A DNA stretch of 64,000 bases from positions 48,269,169 to 48,333,168 of the forward strand of contig NC_079208.1 in assembly GCF_026745355.1 (NCBI RefSeq), given 5' to 3'. Positions within the stretch are counted from its first letter, which is position 1; every line of letters begins with the position of its first letter. The DNA comes from Beta vulgaris subsp. vulgaris (taxonomy: Eukaryota > Streptophyta > Magnoliopsida > Caryophyllales > Amaranthaceae). The translations under genes and the position numbers were made by a program. Shown here one piece after another: positions 31,791-43,296 of the stretch. Below the pieces are notes generated by a model that saw nothing but the letters and a program-made list of their open reading frames with translations, did no database searches and had not been told where the DNA came from.

Positions 31791-32672
31791 GAAATGAATC
31801 ATAATATCAATAATCTTATATGCTGCATCTTTGTTCAATTAGAGAGTTTTATGCAGATAAGAATCTCATAATATCAATAATCTGATTTGGAATTGATTTC
31901 CTTTGAACACCAATAAACCATTACTAAAAAACCTTATGCACACAAATTCACTGGAATTATCAGCAATTAATCACAATTAAATCCTAAACTAATAAAAAAA
32001 TAAAATTGTAACCTTGAATCTCGCTGAGGAACACCATCCTTGAGGGTGAAATAAACAGCATCAGCATAATATCAAAAAAAAAAAAACCTAATTAACAAAG
32101 ATTAAAAGAATGTGAATGGAAAATTACATCAGAAAACAATCGAATCAGATATTCAGCGCGAAAATTTGAAAGAACAAACCTCGACACCGTCGGCTCGCCG
32201 ATTTCAATTCAATTCTTCTTTCACAATTCATTAGAAAAGAATTGGCATCTATAAATCATCGAATTTCTACCCGTACGAATCAATCTACAACAAAACAAAA
32301 CCCTGATTGACAACAACAAATTCACAATTGCAGAAGAATTACTTTGCTTGCTAATTGAAATACCTAATACTCAAGATCTGGAGAAAAACAATTCTCAAAA
32401 TTTGAATTAATTGAGGATAATATTCATGTAATTGTAGTTATACGAGCATCCGAAGAGCGAGAGGAACGAAATTTGGAGGGAGAAGAGAGAGAAAGAGAAA
32501 GGATTTTTTTTTTAGTAACAGAATGTAATTGTCGCTGGGTTGGGGTTGGGGATAACAAAATGTCGCCGGGTTAAATGACGCAAGTTGGGCTTCTCTATTA
32601 AAATTGGGCCTGGACTGGTCTAACTTTAATATTAAAGTTAGGCAGTCTTTGTAGATAATTTGTGAAAGACAA

Positions 32673-33836
32673 AAAAGATGATGATGACGCAAATATATCA
32701 TCAAAAAATCAATGAGAAGGAAACTCTTAACATAAAAGGACCAACAAGATGAAGATGCGCAATAAAAAAAAGCACTAGAGAAGGAAACTTCTAAAAAGGA
32801 ACAATAAACTAAAAATGCAAAATCAAAAGGAAATGAAGGAGGAAATCAAAAACAAGGTGTCCAACTCTATATAGAGTTTGTCTTGTGAGAGATCGTCTAT
32901 TATTAAATTAAAATTAGGCCACGATAAATTCGATATTAAAAAGAAAATTAGCCCAATAATGACTAGGTTAATTTATTTTGATGACTAGTTTAATACATTT
33001 ACTAACTAGGTTTATTTTTATATTAAAATTAGATCGTATTTTTTAATAATTTTTGCTATATATTATATCGATTAATTGATTGATTTAGGAGGTGTACTTC
33101 TATAATGAAATTGTCTAAAGTAAAATAAACTAATACTTTTCTTTTTTAGGGGAAAAATAAACTAATATGCTTCACGTAGTTCAACATAGCAAATTTGAGT
33201 TTAAAAAAATAGATGGTGATGTTTATGGTAACAGCTTATAGCTTGTTGGATTCAGACAAATGCTTAAATCTTAATGACGCTGATCAGCTGATGTAACAAA
33301 CCACCAACAAGGCAACAACTCATTTTGAATAGAAAAACTCATTTGAAAATGACGTCAAAAATTAATCAAAGAAGAAAAAGTATAATATATTCTAGAAATG
33401 ACAGATGCAGTAAAAAAATGAAATATCGGCTCACAGCCAGCATGCTTAATTTATAAAAGTGGTAATAGTATTTTATGGTCTCTAACTAAGTAAATTTCAT
33501 CTAGCCAATCAAGAATAACGCCAAGATAGTTATATATGCATGTCTCATTGTCGCCATCACATATTATTCACATATGAATTATGATGTCGTAATAATACAG
33601 GTGTAGATGCTTTCATTCTTGTTTATTGTGATTTTGAGGGGACGGTTCATTGGGCTAATTGGCCATGCTGTTGATTAGGTAAAAATTTTAAAATGACTTG
33701 AAAATATATTTTTTTTTTTTGATATTTTGACTTGAAAAGATTACATTAATTCCGAGTTGACTCTATGTACAAGAAATCACTTTTCTTAGATTATGCTATC
33801 ATCAATTACTAACAATAATGAGTTTCTAATCAACTG
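32673..33836. other. AT-rich intergenic, no gene seen
   Basis: It contains one TIR-like GTCTTGTGAGAGATCGTC at 32878 and otherwise interrupted frames only. Confidence 0.4.
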
Positions 33837-34250
33837 GTGTTGGCGTGAATGGTTAAGGGCTTCTCGCTTCTTAACCAATGTTACGTGTTTAAATTTTAGG
33901 TATGGAAAAATCCCAGCCGGAAGTGTCAAAGGACCAACTCAACCAAAAGCTTAAGCTGATGGTTGAGGCCCCAGGAATAGATTTATACTCTATCACGCCC
34001 CCTCACGCAAGAGCCCTTTGGGCTTGAAGTGTGGATGCAGCACAGGTCTCCCTCATACCTGGCGCTAAATATTCCACTGAGAAATGAGGGTGGATGAGAT
34101 TCGAACCCGTGACCTTTTTGTCACGCTGGCTCTTGATACCATGTCAAAGGACCAACTCAACCAAAAGCTTAAGCTGATGGTTGAGGCCCCAGGAATAGAT
34201 TTATACTCTATCAGGAAGGAATGTTATCCTTTGAGATACCCATGCAAACT
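33837..34250 (+). mobile_element. tRNA-derived SINE-like head interrupted by the TRIM
   Basis: GGTGTTGGCGTGAATGGTTAA at 33837 resembles a Pol III A box region, and GTGTTTAAATTTT at 33888 a degraded B box. The sequence continues ..CCCAGCCGGAAG, is broken by the TRIM, and resumes GGAAGGAATGTTATCC at 34214. Confidence 0.4.
33924..34213 (-). mobile_element. TRIM retrotransposon, 290 bp, complete
   Basis: Two identical 72-bp direct repeats (33924-33995 and 34142-34213) begin, on the minus strand, TGATAGAGTATAAATC and end TTGGTCCTTTGACA, so they have TG...CA ends. Directly abutting the 5' LTR is TGGTATCAAGAGCC (34141-34128), a near match to the tRNA-iMet primer-binding site. A purine tract, TGAGGGGGCG, precedes the 3' LTR at 34005-33996. 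The flanks are GGAAG on both sides (33919-33923 and 34214-34218), a perfect 5-bp TSD. The internal domain is only 146 bp and encodes nothing; an 81-codon frame across it is spurious. Identical LTRs point to a recent insertion. Confidence 0.93.
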
Positions 34251-34329
34251 CTCGCATGAAATTAAATTAATCATGATTTTCTGTATAGATAAGTTTCATG
34301 ATTCAATGGTAAAATTTTATCAACCGTAA

Positions 34330-35540
34330 TGAAATCAACACTCAAACACAACATATAACGTGATTCAGTCTCACCTCTGAGATCTACGTCCACACGAACT
34401 TAAACTCTTTTATTTCTTTGAATCCTAAAATATCAACCTCTTGATACAATAAGATTTCTCCACTACTAACCCTAATAATGCTCCCCAACACTTAACTCTA
34501 AGTGTTGCGACTCCCTATAATTATGAAATTGCAGAAAGAAAAGATCCTCAAACGTGTGCTTCTTATTCAAGCAAATTAGAGGACAATTACAAACTTTGAA
34601 TAGTTACTCATACTGAGTAGAACAATGTTATACTCTATGCCTTAGGAAATTGTTTTCAGCTCTCCTATTTTTCTCTCTCTTAAAACGTTAGTTGTAAAAC
34701 TAAATATTAAACCCTTATATACCTTATGGACTAACTGAAAATCCTTCTTATGAAGAGATTTATCTTTTACTCCTAAGATTAAGGGATAAAACCTTTTCTT
34801 TTTAGAAAACAAACTTTATCCTTTTCATCTTTATCCTTATTTCTAAAAAGATAAGTTTTCTTTAAATCAATGTTTATAAATAATCTTGATAACCAATTTG
34901 ATTTCCTTTTTATCTCATACTCCTTTATTATTTCAAATTTTTTTGTTCCAAAACTGTTTTCAAAAATCTGATTTTTCCAAAAATCTTTTTTTACTCACTT
35001 TTATCAAACATTCATTTTATTAAAAATCCTTTCACAAATCAATTTTATTAAAACTTTATCAAAATCATTTTCTTTGGTAATCTTGAATTTCAAATTTCTA
35101 TTTCTTTTTAATATAGATATATAAAATTAACATGATTATTTATTTCCTTAACTATAAGAAAATAATAATCATCCTAATTTCACATTTCTATATTTGGCAC
35201 ACAATATATCACATAGTTCTAATATATTGCAGTTGCACATAGTAACTAAACTTGAAACACAATCTTGATTAGCCATTTCTTCAAAGTCTTCAATGTTTCA
35301 TGAACTTTCAATCTTGATAACTTCCTTAGATCACTGTTACATACATACATGTTATAACACAAAGTGTTTATCATCATCAAAATAACATTGACTGAGTCAC
35401 AATAATGTCCTTAGATACTATAATATAGTCATTAATTATCAAAATAGTCAGTATAGAAATCCATAAACGATACATAACAATTTCATTTTATAGCTTTAAA
35501 ATTTTCATGATAAGTTTCTAAACTACAATTCGCTCCGTAT
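34330..35540 (-). other. Possible Copia LTR-like debris; no gene seen
   Basis: ACGTGATTCAGTCTCACCTC then TGAGATCTACGTCCAC (34362-34398) is a phrase I recognise from plant LTR ends, and the following sequence is AT-rich with long T-runs. No LTR boundaries, PBS or coding frame were found, so this is only a hint. Confidence 0.25.
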
Positions 35541-35694
35541 CTCACTTCTTTTTTATATGAAACCAATTCCAATAAATTATGGTCCCAATTGTTAAAATTT
35601 TGACCAAGTAGCTAGTCCTACTTAACCCTACTTGTATAAAATGCTAACTTATCCTAAAATGTCTGCTTTTCGGTGGGTTGCATTTGCATACTTA

Positions 35695-36344
35695 GGGCAT
35701 GTTCTCTTCGGCATAAAACAGCTGAACTGAACTGATTGGAGCTGAACTGAACTGAATTGAACTGAACTGAATTGAATTGAATTGAATTTGAATTGACTTG
35801 ATTGAATTAAATTAAATTGAATTATATTGAATGTAATAAATATATAAATAATATTTAAACAATAATAATATGAACATTAAATAGTAATTATAATGATAAG
35901 TAATAATAATGAATAATAATAGTAATAATATTTTGGATATTTTTAAATGATAGTTATAAATAAATAATATTAATAATCATAAATTAATAATCATAATAAT
36001 TAACGATAATAATAATTAATAATAATAAATTTATATAATTTGTATTAATATATTAATACTTGATGATGATATATAATAACAATAATATCTAAGAAGTAAA
36101 TTAATATTACTACTTTAATAATTAGATTTAATAATATAATAATATTTAGTAATAAAAATAATGATTGGGTTGGACCGCGAAAATTACATCATAAACCGTT
36201 TTGACGCGATTTGATTGGTTTATGGGCTAAAAAAACGTGGGTTTATTTGTGCTTTGACCTACACCATGTTCCTCCTAATAATAATAGGAATAATAATGAG
36301 TAAAGCTATAATAAACAAAATAATATATAGAAACAACAGTAGTA

Positions 36345-36408
<64 letters not shown>

Positions 36409-36556
36409 GAGTAATTAGTAAAATAAATTATACCAAGATAATAATAATATTTAGCAAAATGGTTATAAGAGAATGGAGTTAAACTGAACTGAACTGAACT
36501 GATTGAAACTGAACTGAACTGAACTGAACTAAAAATAAGATGAAAAGAACAAATCC
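35695..36556 (-). mobile_element. Tourist-like MITE, AACTG-pentamer family, copy 2, (AAT)n expanded
   Basis: The left end GGGCATGTTCTCTTCGGCAT matches the inverse of the right end of the 8582 copy, and the right end reads ..GAAAAGAACAAATCC. TTA flanks both sides (35692-35694, 36557-36559). AACTG/AATTG pentamer arrays occupy both arms (35723-35825 and 36478-36530). The middle has grown with AAT-type microsatellite, making it 862 bp against 259 bp in copy 1. Confidence 0.8.
36343..36411. repeat. (AAT)n microsatellite
   Basis: Over 20 nearly perfect AAT units, starting as AGTAGTAGTAAT, inside the pentamer-family MITE. It produces poly-Asn and poly-Tyr open frames on the two strands that are not genes. 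Confidence 0.95.
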
Positions 36557-36751
36557 TTACATAGTTACATGCTTCAATTAGCAACAATACTACAAGTAAG
36601 TATGGACTTACCATCATAATTCATAAAATAAGCACCAAGGTTCTCACTTGTCCTAGTAGTCCAAAACCCACGAGGACGCCAAAACCCCTTTTTCAGTTTT
36701 TTTTTTTCCCAATTCTCAAGAACTTAACGTGCCTCTCATTTAAAAAAAATA

Positions 36752-37984
36752 GGAAAAATGGATCAAAATACCCCCAACTTTGGGCGGTCCGCTTTTAATA
36801 CCCCCAACTTTGGATTATTTTTAAATGCCCCCAACTCTGGGGGTGGTCCACCAAAAATGCACCATTTACCTGTTATGACCGGATGAACTGGTAAACCAAA
36901 ACCCCCACCCCTCTGCTCATCTCTCTCTCTCCTCTCCTCATCCCCCCAAAACCTGTTATGGTGGCAGTGAGCAGTGGTGGGTGGGGGGGAATTCGACAGG
37001 GTGGTGGGGGAGGAGGTAGGCTGTGAGGGTGGGGCTGGGGTGGAGATGGGGTGTGGAAGATTCTGGTGGGTGGCTGGGGTGGAGATGAGGTGTGGGAGTA
37101 CTAATAATTAATTAACACACACAAATTAAAATTCACAGTTACAAAATCACAAATGTTGCATCTCACATCAACCACAAACCCAACAACATAACTTACATAT
37201 AAGCAACCAATACAAATCAATTAGATCATACAAAATTGCATCAAATTAAACCCAAAAAATCTAAAAAAAACAATCCTCACCTTTCAAAACAGAAGCCCAA
37301 TCATCTTTAAACAAAAACCCAGATGATCTCAAAACCCTTCTACACTCTTCCAAAACTCTTTCTCTCTCCTCAACTTTACCCACTAAATCATCCGAAATCA
37401 TAAGCTGAACTTTAGTATCTTTTCACTCAAAATTGGGAATTTTATTCTTAGCAAAACCAATCAATTTAAACAAAACCCGACCCACCAAATCTTGCTTCCC
37501 GGAAAATTCAAAGATTCCGTCATCAACCCAGAAAGAATCGGAAGTTTCGCTGGAAAATGGAGTACCCGAAACTTCGTTTAAAGATCTAAAAACGAGGATT
37601 TGAGAGCGAGAGTGAGAAATGTCGATAACAAGGCCAAAAGAAGAAGATGGAGGAAGATGAAGTGAGCGATAAAGAGAGAGAAAGTAAAGAAGAAAAGGGA
37701 GGAGAGAGAGAAAGATGATTATGAGTAGAAATTTATGGTGGGATTTAGTTGAGGAAGGTTGAGAGAGAAATTTATCGTGGGCTGGTGGCTAGGTGGTGGT
37801 TGTAATGGAGGAAGAAGAGGTAGAGGATGGAATAAAAAAAAATTACCTTGCTAACAGGTTACAAGTCATATGGGTGCGTTTCTGGCGGACCACCCCCAAA
37901 GTTGGGGGTATTTAAAAATAATCCAAAGTTGGGGGTATTAAAAGTGGACCGCCCAAAGTTGGGGGTATTCTAATCCATTTTTCC
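36752..37984. mobile_element. Mutator-like element A (Pack-MULE)
   Basis: Long terminal inverted repeats begin GGAAAAATGGATCAAAATAC, then CCCCAACTTTGGGCGGTCCG, and end with the inverse (37921-37984). The flanks are a perfect 9-bp duplication AAAAAAATA (36743-36751, 37985-37993). There is no transposase. The core contains a foreign exon-intron fragment (37281-37660). Copy B at 40107-41075 shares the termini and GC-rich arms but has a different core. Confidence 0.9.
37281..37660 (-). pseudogene. Captured host-gene fragment (exon plus intron donor) in Pack-MULE A
   Basis: The minus strand carries a protein-like frame: ...SSFGLVIDISHSRSQILVFR, SLNEVSGTPFSSETSDSFWV, DDGIFEFSGKQDLVGRVLFK, LIGFAKNKIPNFE. 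One in-frame TGA follows (about 37435), then KDTKVQLMISDDLVGKVEER, ERVLEECRRVLRSSGFLFKD, DWASVLKG. It ends precisely at a splice donor AAAG|GTGAGG (exon end 37281), followed by AT-rich intron-like DNA to about 37100. So genomic DNA, not mRNA, was captured. I do not recognise the parent protein. The premature stop argues against function. Confidence 0.6.
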
Positions 37985-38304
37985 AAAAAAATATGCTTCT
38001 CAATTATTTTCTATATTTTGGGTTTTTGGCAGCCACTTTCACATACTCCAAAACCAGCAAAAACACCCCCAACTCACTTTCTCTCTCCTCTTTTTTTTTG
38101 CAAAGATACTTTCCCACGACTTAATCTCACCAGCTCCCATCTGCTTACTCACACTACTTAGATCTCCTTTTTACCCTTTTTGCATCTTCTTAATTCTTCT
38201 TCTCAACGTTTTCTGCTCTTAATTCAGCACTATTTTTAGCACCAAAAAAAAAGATTTTTCTTTGAGTTGAAGATCACTAGTAGATGCTGATTTGAGCTAA
38301 ACTT

Positions 38305-38433
38305 ATGACCTCCAAAACCCATAAGAAGGTAAGAAATTCAAATTCTTTTTGTGGGTTGTGTTGATTGAATGATTTTAATGATTAAAGTAACAAAATAATT
38401 TGTGGGTTTTTCTTATAAGTGGATTATTGATTG

Positions 38434-38475
<42 letters not shown>

Positions 38476-39803
38476 ATGGGTTTTTATTGGTTCAGAGAAA
38501 AAGAGCAACAATTGGGAAGAATAACATGGAAGATGGAATTCATCAATTGGCTAAATCAATAAGAAAGAGGTTTGAAAAATTACCTCCACTTTCTTCCAAA
38601 TGTTGCATCTATAGAGTCCCTAGAACACTAAGAAATGTGAATTTAAGTGCTTACAAGCCTTGCCTTATTTCAATTGGACCCTTGAATCATGGCATGAAAA
38701 GATTACAAGGGATGCAAGAACAAAAATTAAGGTATCTTCAAAATTTTCTTAGGAGAAATGAGGATAAAACACTCCAAGATTATCTTAGAATGATCAAAAT
38801 GTGGGAGAAAGATGCAAGGGAATGTTACATTGAGAGTATTAGCTTAAGTAGCAATGAATTTGTAGAGATGATGTTGCTTGATGGGTGTTTTATTATCGAG
38901 TTTTTCTTAAATTGGTATTGGGAAACATTAGATGAGGATGATCGTATTTTTGGAAAACCATCCTTAGAACATGTAATTAGAAGGGATTTATTATTGATTG
39001 AGAATCAACTCCCTTTTTTTGTTCTTGAAGAGTTATATGGTCTTGTATTTGATGATAATGATGAGTGTTTTCAAAGTTCAATCCCTCTCATTCATCTTAC
39101 TTCTGAGGTCGTAATAGGAAAAAGAGAGCTTCCCAACAAGTTCAAGAGACGTGAAATCTTGCATTTGGTTGATTTCTTGAGAACCTATCTCCTCCCTAAA
39201 CATCTTAGGGATCCAAATTATGTTTCAACCTCAAGCCGCGATGGCGCGGCGTGTTGGGAGTTTCCTCCTGGTGTAGGAGATCTTCATGATTCAGGGATCA
39301 AATTTGTACTTCATAAAAGTGATTCTCTACTTGATATAGAGTTTAAAGATGGAGTTTTGTACATTCCGAAATTAGAGGTGGAAGATCATACAGAGTCTAT
39401 TCTCCTCAACTTATCAGCATACGAGCAATGTCATTACCATTCAGATTCTTACATTGTTGATTATGTGTTAATGATGGATGTGTTAATTACTACTCTAAAG
39501 GATGTTGATATTCTTTTAAGTAGTGGGATCATAACAAATGCATTAGGTAACAATGATGAAGTGGCCAATCTTTTCAACACCATTTGTAGAGAAACAAACT
39601 ATGAAGCTCACAACTTTTATTACACTGATATTTGTAGACGATTAGTTGCTCACTCAAAAGCACCTTGGAATAAGTGGAAGGCTACTTTGAAACATGATTA
39701 CTTTAACAATCCATGGACCATTATTTCAGTTGTTGCTGCTATTGTTTTGCTCATTCTTACTGTTGTACAAACTGTTTGTAGCGTTATTGCTTTGAAACGC
39801 TAG
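38305..39803 (+). CDS. DUF247 (UPF0481) membrane-anchored protein, intact
   Basis: Two exons, 38305-38328 and 38496-39803 (GT-AG, phase 0), give 443 residues starting MTSKTHKKRKRATIGKNNME. The in-frame ATG at 38526 aligns with the start of the 58672 paralogue and is a plausible alternative. DUF247 features in order: 'CCIYRVPRTLRNVN', 'YKPCLISIGPLNHG', 'MQEQKLRYLQNFLRR', 'MMLLDGCFIIEFFLNW', 'DLLLIENQLPFFVLEELYGL', 'FPPGVGDLHDSGIKF', 'LEVEDHTESILLNLSAYEQC' and 'DYVLMMDVLITTLKDVDILL'. The C end has the family's hydrophobic anchor (NPWTIISVVAAIVLLILTVV, about residues 408-430). The molecular role is unknown. Members in grasses are self-incompatibility determinants, and a DUF247 gene acts in Asparagus sex determination. 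Mutator-like elements lie 321 bp upstream and 303 bp downstream. Confidence 0.9.
38430..38474 (+). repeat. (GATT)n microsatellite in the DUF247 intron
   Basis: About ten GATT units just before the 3' splice site of the intron (acceptor at 38495). Length variation here could alter splicing. Confidence 0.9.
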
Positions 39804-40106
39804 TAGTAGTATATTATTATGGTCTTAAATCTCAATTAGTTCATACTTGTATTCTATTGCATATGTTAACAAATTTTTTAGTATAATCATATTTGGTTCT
39901 TGTTACTTTTTTGTACAAGTCTACGTCAAATTTCTAGTGAATAGTGATCCCTTCTTGTTCTTATGTCTTTTATAGTTGATTCGATATTGCAACTTGCAAG
40001 AGGACTACTATTTTGGCCGTGGATTGGAATTCAGAATGGGTTTTTGTCTATTTACAAGAATTTTTAAATTACTTTGATGGAGGGAAAGGAACTATTAAAA
40101 TAAATA

Positions 40107-41075
40107 GGAAAAATGGATCAGAATACCCCCAACTTTGGGCGGTCCGCTTTTAATACCCCCAACTTTGGATTATTTTTAAATACCCCCAACTTTGGGGGTG
40201 GTCCGCCGAAAATGCACCATTTACCTGTTATGACCGGATGAACTGGTAAACCAAAAATCTCACCCCCTCTGCTCATCTCTCTCTCCTCTCCTCATCCCCC
40301 CACCCCCAACCCCCCACTGCCATCTTCCCTCACCACCATTTCTCTCTCCTCCCTACCACCTTCGTCACCACCAACAACCACCTCTAATTTCTCCCCTTTG
40401 TCTGTTCTCGACCACCTTCAACAACCACTTCGCTCTGTCGTCTTTCACCTCTTGCTTCGGTGTCGCCTCCTTCTTGAAGGTTGTGGAGGCTCTCTCTGGA
40501 TCTCGTACGGTGGCAGTGAGCAGTGGTGGGTGGGAGGGAATTCGACGGGGTGGTGTCGGTCACTGTGGGGGGGGGGGGGGCTGGGAGGGTGGGGTTGGGG
40601 GGATGCAAGGGTTGGGCTGGGCATGGAGGGGGGGTTCGAAGGTGGTGGTTGGGCTGGGCGGGGAAGGGAGGGGTTCGAAGGTGATGGTTGGGCTGGGCGT
40701 GGAGGGGAGGGGTTCGAAGGTGGTGGTTGGGCTGGGCGTGGGGAGGGGTTCAAAGGTGGTGGCTTAGTGGCTGGGGTTGGGATGAGGGATTTAAAGGTGG
40801 TCGCTCGGGTGGGGGAGATTCCGGTGGGTGGTTGGGGTGTGGGACTGGTGGGAGGTCGTTGTAGTGGTGGGCTGTGGCTAGGTGGTGGTTGTAATGGAGG
40901 AAGAAGAAGTAGAGGATGGAGTAAAAAAAAAAATTACCTTGTTAACAGGTTACAAGTCATATGGGTGCATTTTCGGCGGACCACCTCCAAAGTTGGGGTT
41001 ATTTAAAAATAATCTTAAGTTGGGGGTATTAAAAGCGGACCGCCCAAAGTTGGGGGTATTCTGATCCATTTTTCC
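40107..41075. mobile_element. Mutator-like element B
   Basis: Same terminal repeats as element A (GGAAAAATGGATCAGAATAC at left, inverse at right) and a perfect 9-bp duplication AAATAAATA (40098-40106, 41076-41084). The core is GC-rich: C-rich on the left (CACCACC, CTCCTC) and G-rich on the right with GGGGTTCGAAGGTGGTGG repeats (40630-40760) and a 12-13 G run near 40567. Open frames of up to 202 codons there are Gly- or Pro-rich, reflect composition and are not convincing genes. Confidence 0.9.
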
Positions 41076-41258
41076 AAATAAATAAACCTCTCTAAAATCT
41101 AGGGTAATGAGTCAAGTGGTGTTTTAGCTTGTACAACTTTAGTTTGATAAGAATTATTGGTGAATTGGTGATGATGGACATCGTTCTGAGTTTGAATGAT
41201 CGTTTGGATTTCCTCAAAAATACCCAACTATATTAAAAACACCTAGTTTATATGCATA

Positions 41259-41371
41259 GGTCACGTTCTTTTGAACTTAGGAAAACTGAACTGAATTGAA
41301 TTGTAGAAAAAAATTGAATTGAATTGAAATGAAATTAACTGAACTGAAAATAAGTCCAAAAGAATAGGGCC
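41259..41371. mobile_element. Pentamer-family MITE, short copy 3
   Basis: Left GGTCACGTTCTTTTGAAC and right, reversed, GGCCCTATTCTTTTGGAC, with AACTGAATTG repeats between. 113 bp. The flanking TA-type duplication is imperfect. Confidence 0.6.
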
Positions 41372-42641
41372 TATTAATAATTCTCTTGTTTAGTTGTCAT
41401 TGGGTTGAATATAGTAAGTCGAATTTTCAAGGAAGTAACTTAAAGCATATAGTAGTATTTTGTAGGAAGTATAAGTTTTTGTGGGATTGATATAATTGGA
41501 AAGTTCCACTTGCTTAGGAAGAATTAAGTAACTAAACAACTCCATATTCTTTCTCTTTTTAGGAACTTCTACTTCACATATTTTAACCAGTGTATTTGGT
41601 GAATCTTAAATCACAAAGAAAAAAAAATCAAAATTGTCTATCATTGTGTGAATCAATCAACTACTAAAGTCTTAATAGATGTAGTATTCTTTTTGTCAAA
41701 AGATTTAACCATCAACACCAACAACCTCTCTATCTCATATCTAAACAACCTTGTAGATAAAAAATTATAAATCTAGAAGTTACATCATTACATTCCTTGA
41801 TGCAAAATTATTCTTCCTCTTCACTTTAGAACGGGTAGATTATGTAGGAAGCTAAGATCATGTATAGACACTAACAAAAATATAAACAACACCATTGTTT
41901 TATGTGAAGATTGATGTCAAGTTATTTGGATTATGTATTGGGAGGGAAGCTTTTGTGGTCGTTTTTAGTTTAAACATATTAGGGACTGGGGTCCATATGG
42001 AACTTTCCCCTCAAGTTCATTGCATGTGCTAAAAGACTAACAAAAGATGATTCTTTGGGTTCGTCTTGTCATATTATTGCATATTCAAATATCATCAAGT
42101 GTGATCTTTTCACTATTCTATATTCCCTTCCATAGTCCATAGACGGTAGACCTTAGTACTTAGTAGGATTCTCAGTTGCAAAACCCCATTTAGGTTTTCT
42201 CTTTTATCATCCCAACTCCTAAGAGCATCCCTACTCATGATTTTTTTGACATAAAATTGAATCATAAACCTTGCTAAAAAAAACTTTGAATTGCGTCTAT
42301 GATTTTTTGATGTTTCTAATTAGTCATATTATGACTCAATTCATGTTTGGGTATCCTATCACCCAAACCATGAAATAGGTCATGTAAAAATAGATGGTGA
42401 GGCCCACGAAAAAGTTGGACAAATTTGGCTCGGGAAAATTTCAAAAAGGCAACACTTTAAATAAAAAAAGCAAGGCAGCCAACTGTTGGGTGCCACTTGT
42501 CATGACTTATCGGAAACTAAAAATTGGCATGTGTCAGCCTTGGCAAGGTCAATAACCAATCATTGCGTGCCACATGGAGCTGTCAGTTATCGTAATGTGA
42601 AAGTTATTCAGATTTTGTAATCTAAATAACTTTAAAAGAAT
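41372..42641. other. Intergenic, no gene seen; possible decayed Harbinger end
   Basis: At 42223 TAA|GAGCATCCCTACTCATGAT resembles the Harbinger left TIR, and the sequence to about 42600 is similar in style to the 5' region of the 12798 element. The matching right end was not found. Confidence 0.3.
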
Positions 42642-43164
42642 AGTTTTTTGTGAGAAACAACCTTCTATAGTCAATTTTTTTTGGCAAAAAAACAACCTTT
42701 TTTTTGGCAAAAAAACAACCTTTTTTTTGGCAAAAAAACAACCTTTTTTTTCCAACTTACAACCTTAAACCAATTTTTTTTTTGAAATGAAACATTTTTC
42801 GATTTTCTGTCATTGTTTGTTAACTTCTTCCCATTAAGACCTTTGTCTGGTTTTCTCTTTCGCCATTGAAGAAAATAAAGAATTAGGGATTGTTTGGTTC
42901 AAATAGAGAAATGAAAAGTGAATGGAATCAAGTAGAGGGGAGGAATGGTAACTATAATTGTTACTTTTATTGGTGTTTAGTTTAACAAGGGAAGGAATCA
43001 CTTGTGAGGGAATGAAAAGGATTTTGTTACTCCTCTAATTTGGACGGTAATATTTGGGGGGTTTGGGTTACCCTCAAGTAAACAATGGTTGATCTTAGGT
43101 AGGGCGAAGGTGGGTCTGGGCCCCCATACAACAATATATAAAAACTGCAGATAAGTAAATGAAT

Positions 43165-43262
43165 AGAGGTGTGGCAATATGGCATAGTGGTAAGCAAAAC
43201 ATCCAAGTGTGCGCATATGACCAAGGTTCGACTCCAACCATAGTCAAGTTTTCCGTCTTCAC
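43165..43262 (+). mobile_element. tRNA-derived SINE head or tRNA pseudogene
   Basis: TGGCATAGTGGTAAGC (A box) at 43179 and GGTTCGACTCC (B box) at 43226 are spaced about as in a tRNA gene. The flanking arms do not pair into an acceptor stem, so this is read as a SINE promoter region, not a functional tRNA. Confidence 0.5.
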
Positions 43263-43296
43263 TTAATTGTTTCTTTCTTCCTTCTTTATTTTCCAA

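Larger units (their letters stand above)
29140..32672. mobile_element. Probable Mutator-type region with TIR-like ends
   Basis: The left side (GTCTTGCAAGAGACCGCCTA, then palindromic TAATTATAAGTTATAATTA and GGCCCGCCC) resembles the inverse of the right side (TTAATATTAAAGTTAGGCAG then TCTTTGTAGATAATTTG). A related GTCTTGTGAGAGATCGTC end occurs at 32878. No clean 9-bp duplication was found. The interior has exon-like pieces (30421-30644 on +, 31407-31790 on -) and internal repeats. Boundaries and class are tentative. Confidence 0.35.

Noticed and set aside
36215..36617. Poly-Asn and poly-Tyr open frames
   Set aside because: Produced by the (AAT)n microsatellite inside a MITE.
40398..41006. 202-codon Gly/Trp-rich frame and Pro-rich frames on the other strand
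   Set aside because: They lie in the GC-rich core of Mutator-like element B and have no recognisable domain or splice context.
43165..43262. Candidate tRNA gene
   Set aside because: A- and B-box motifs are present but the ends do not pair into an acceptor stem; treated as a SINE head.
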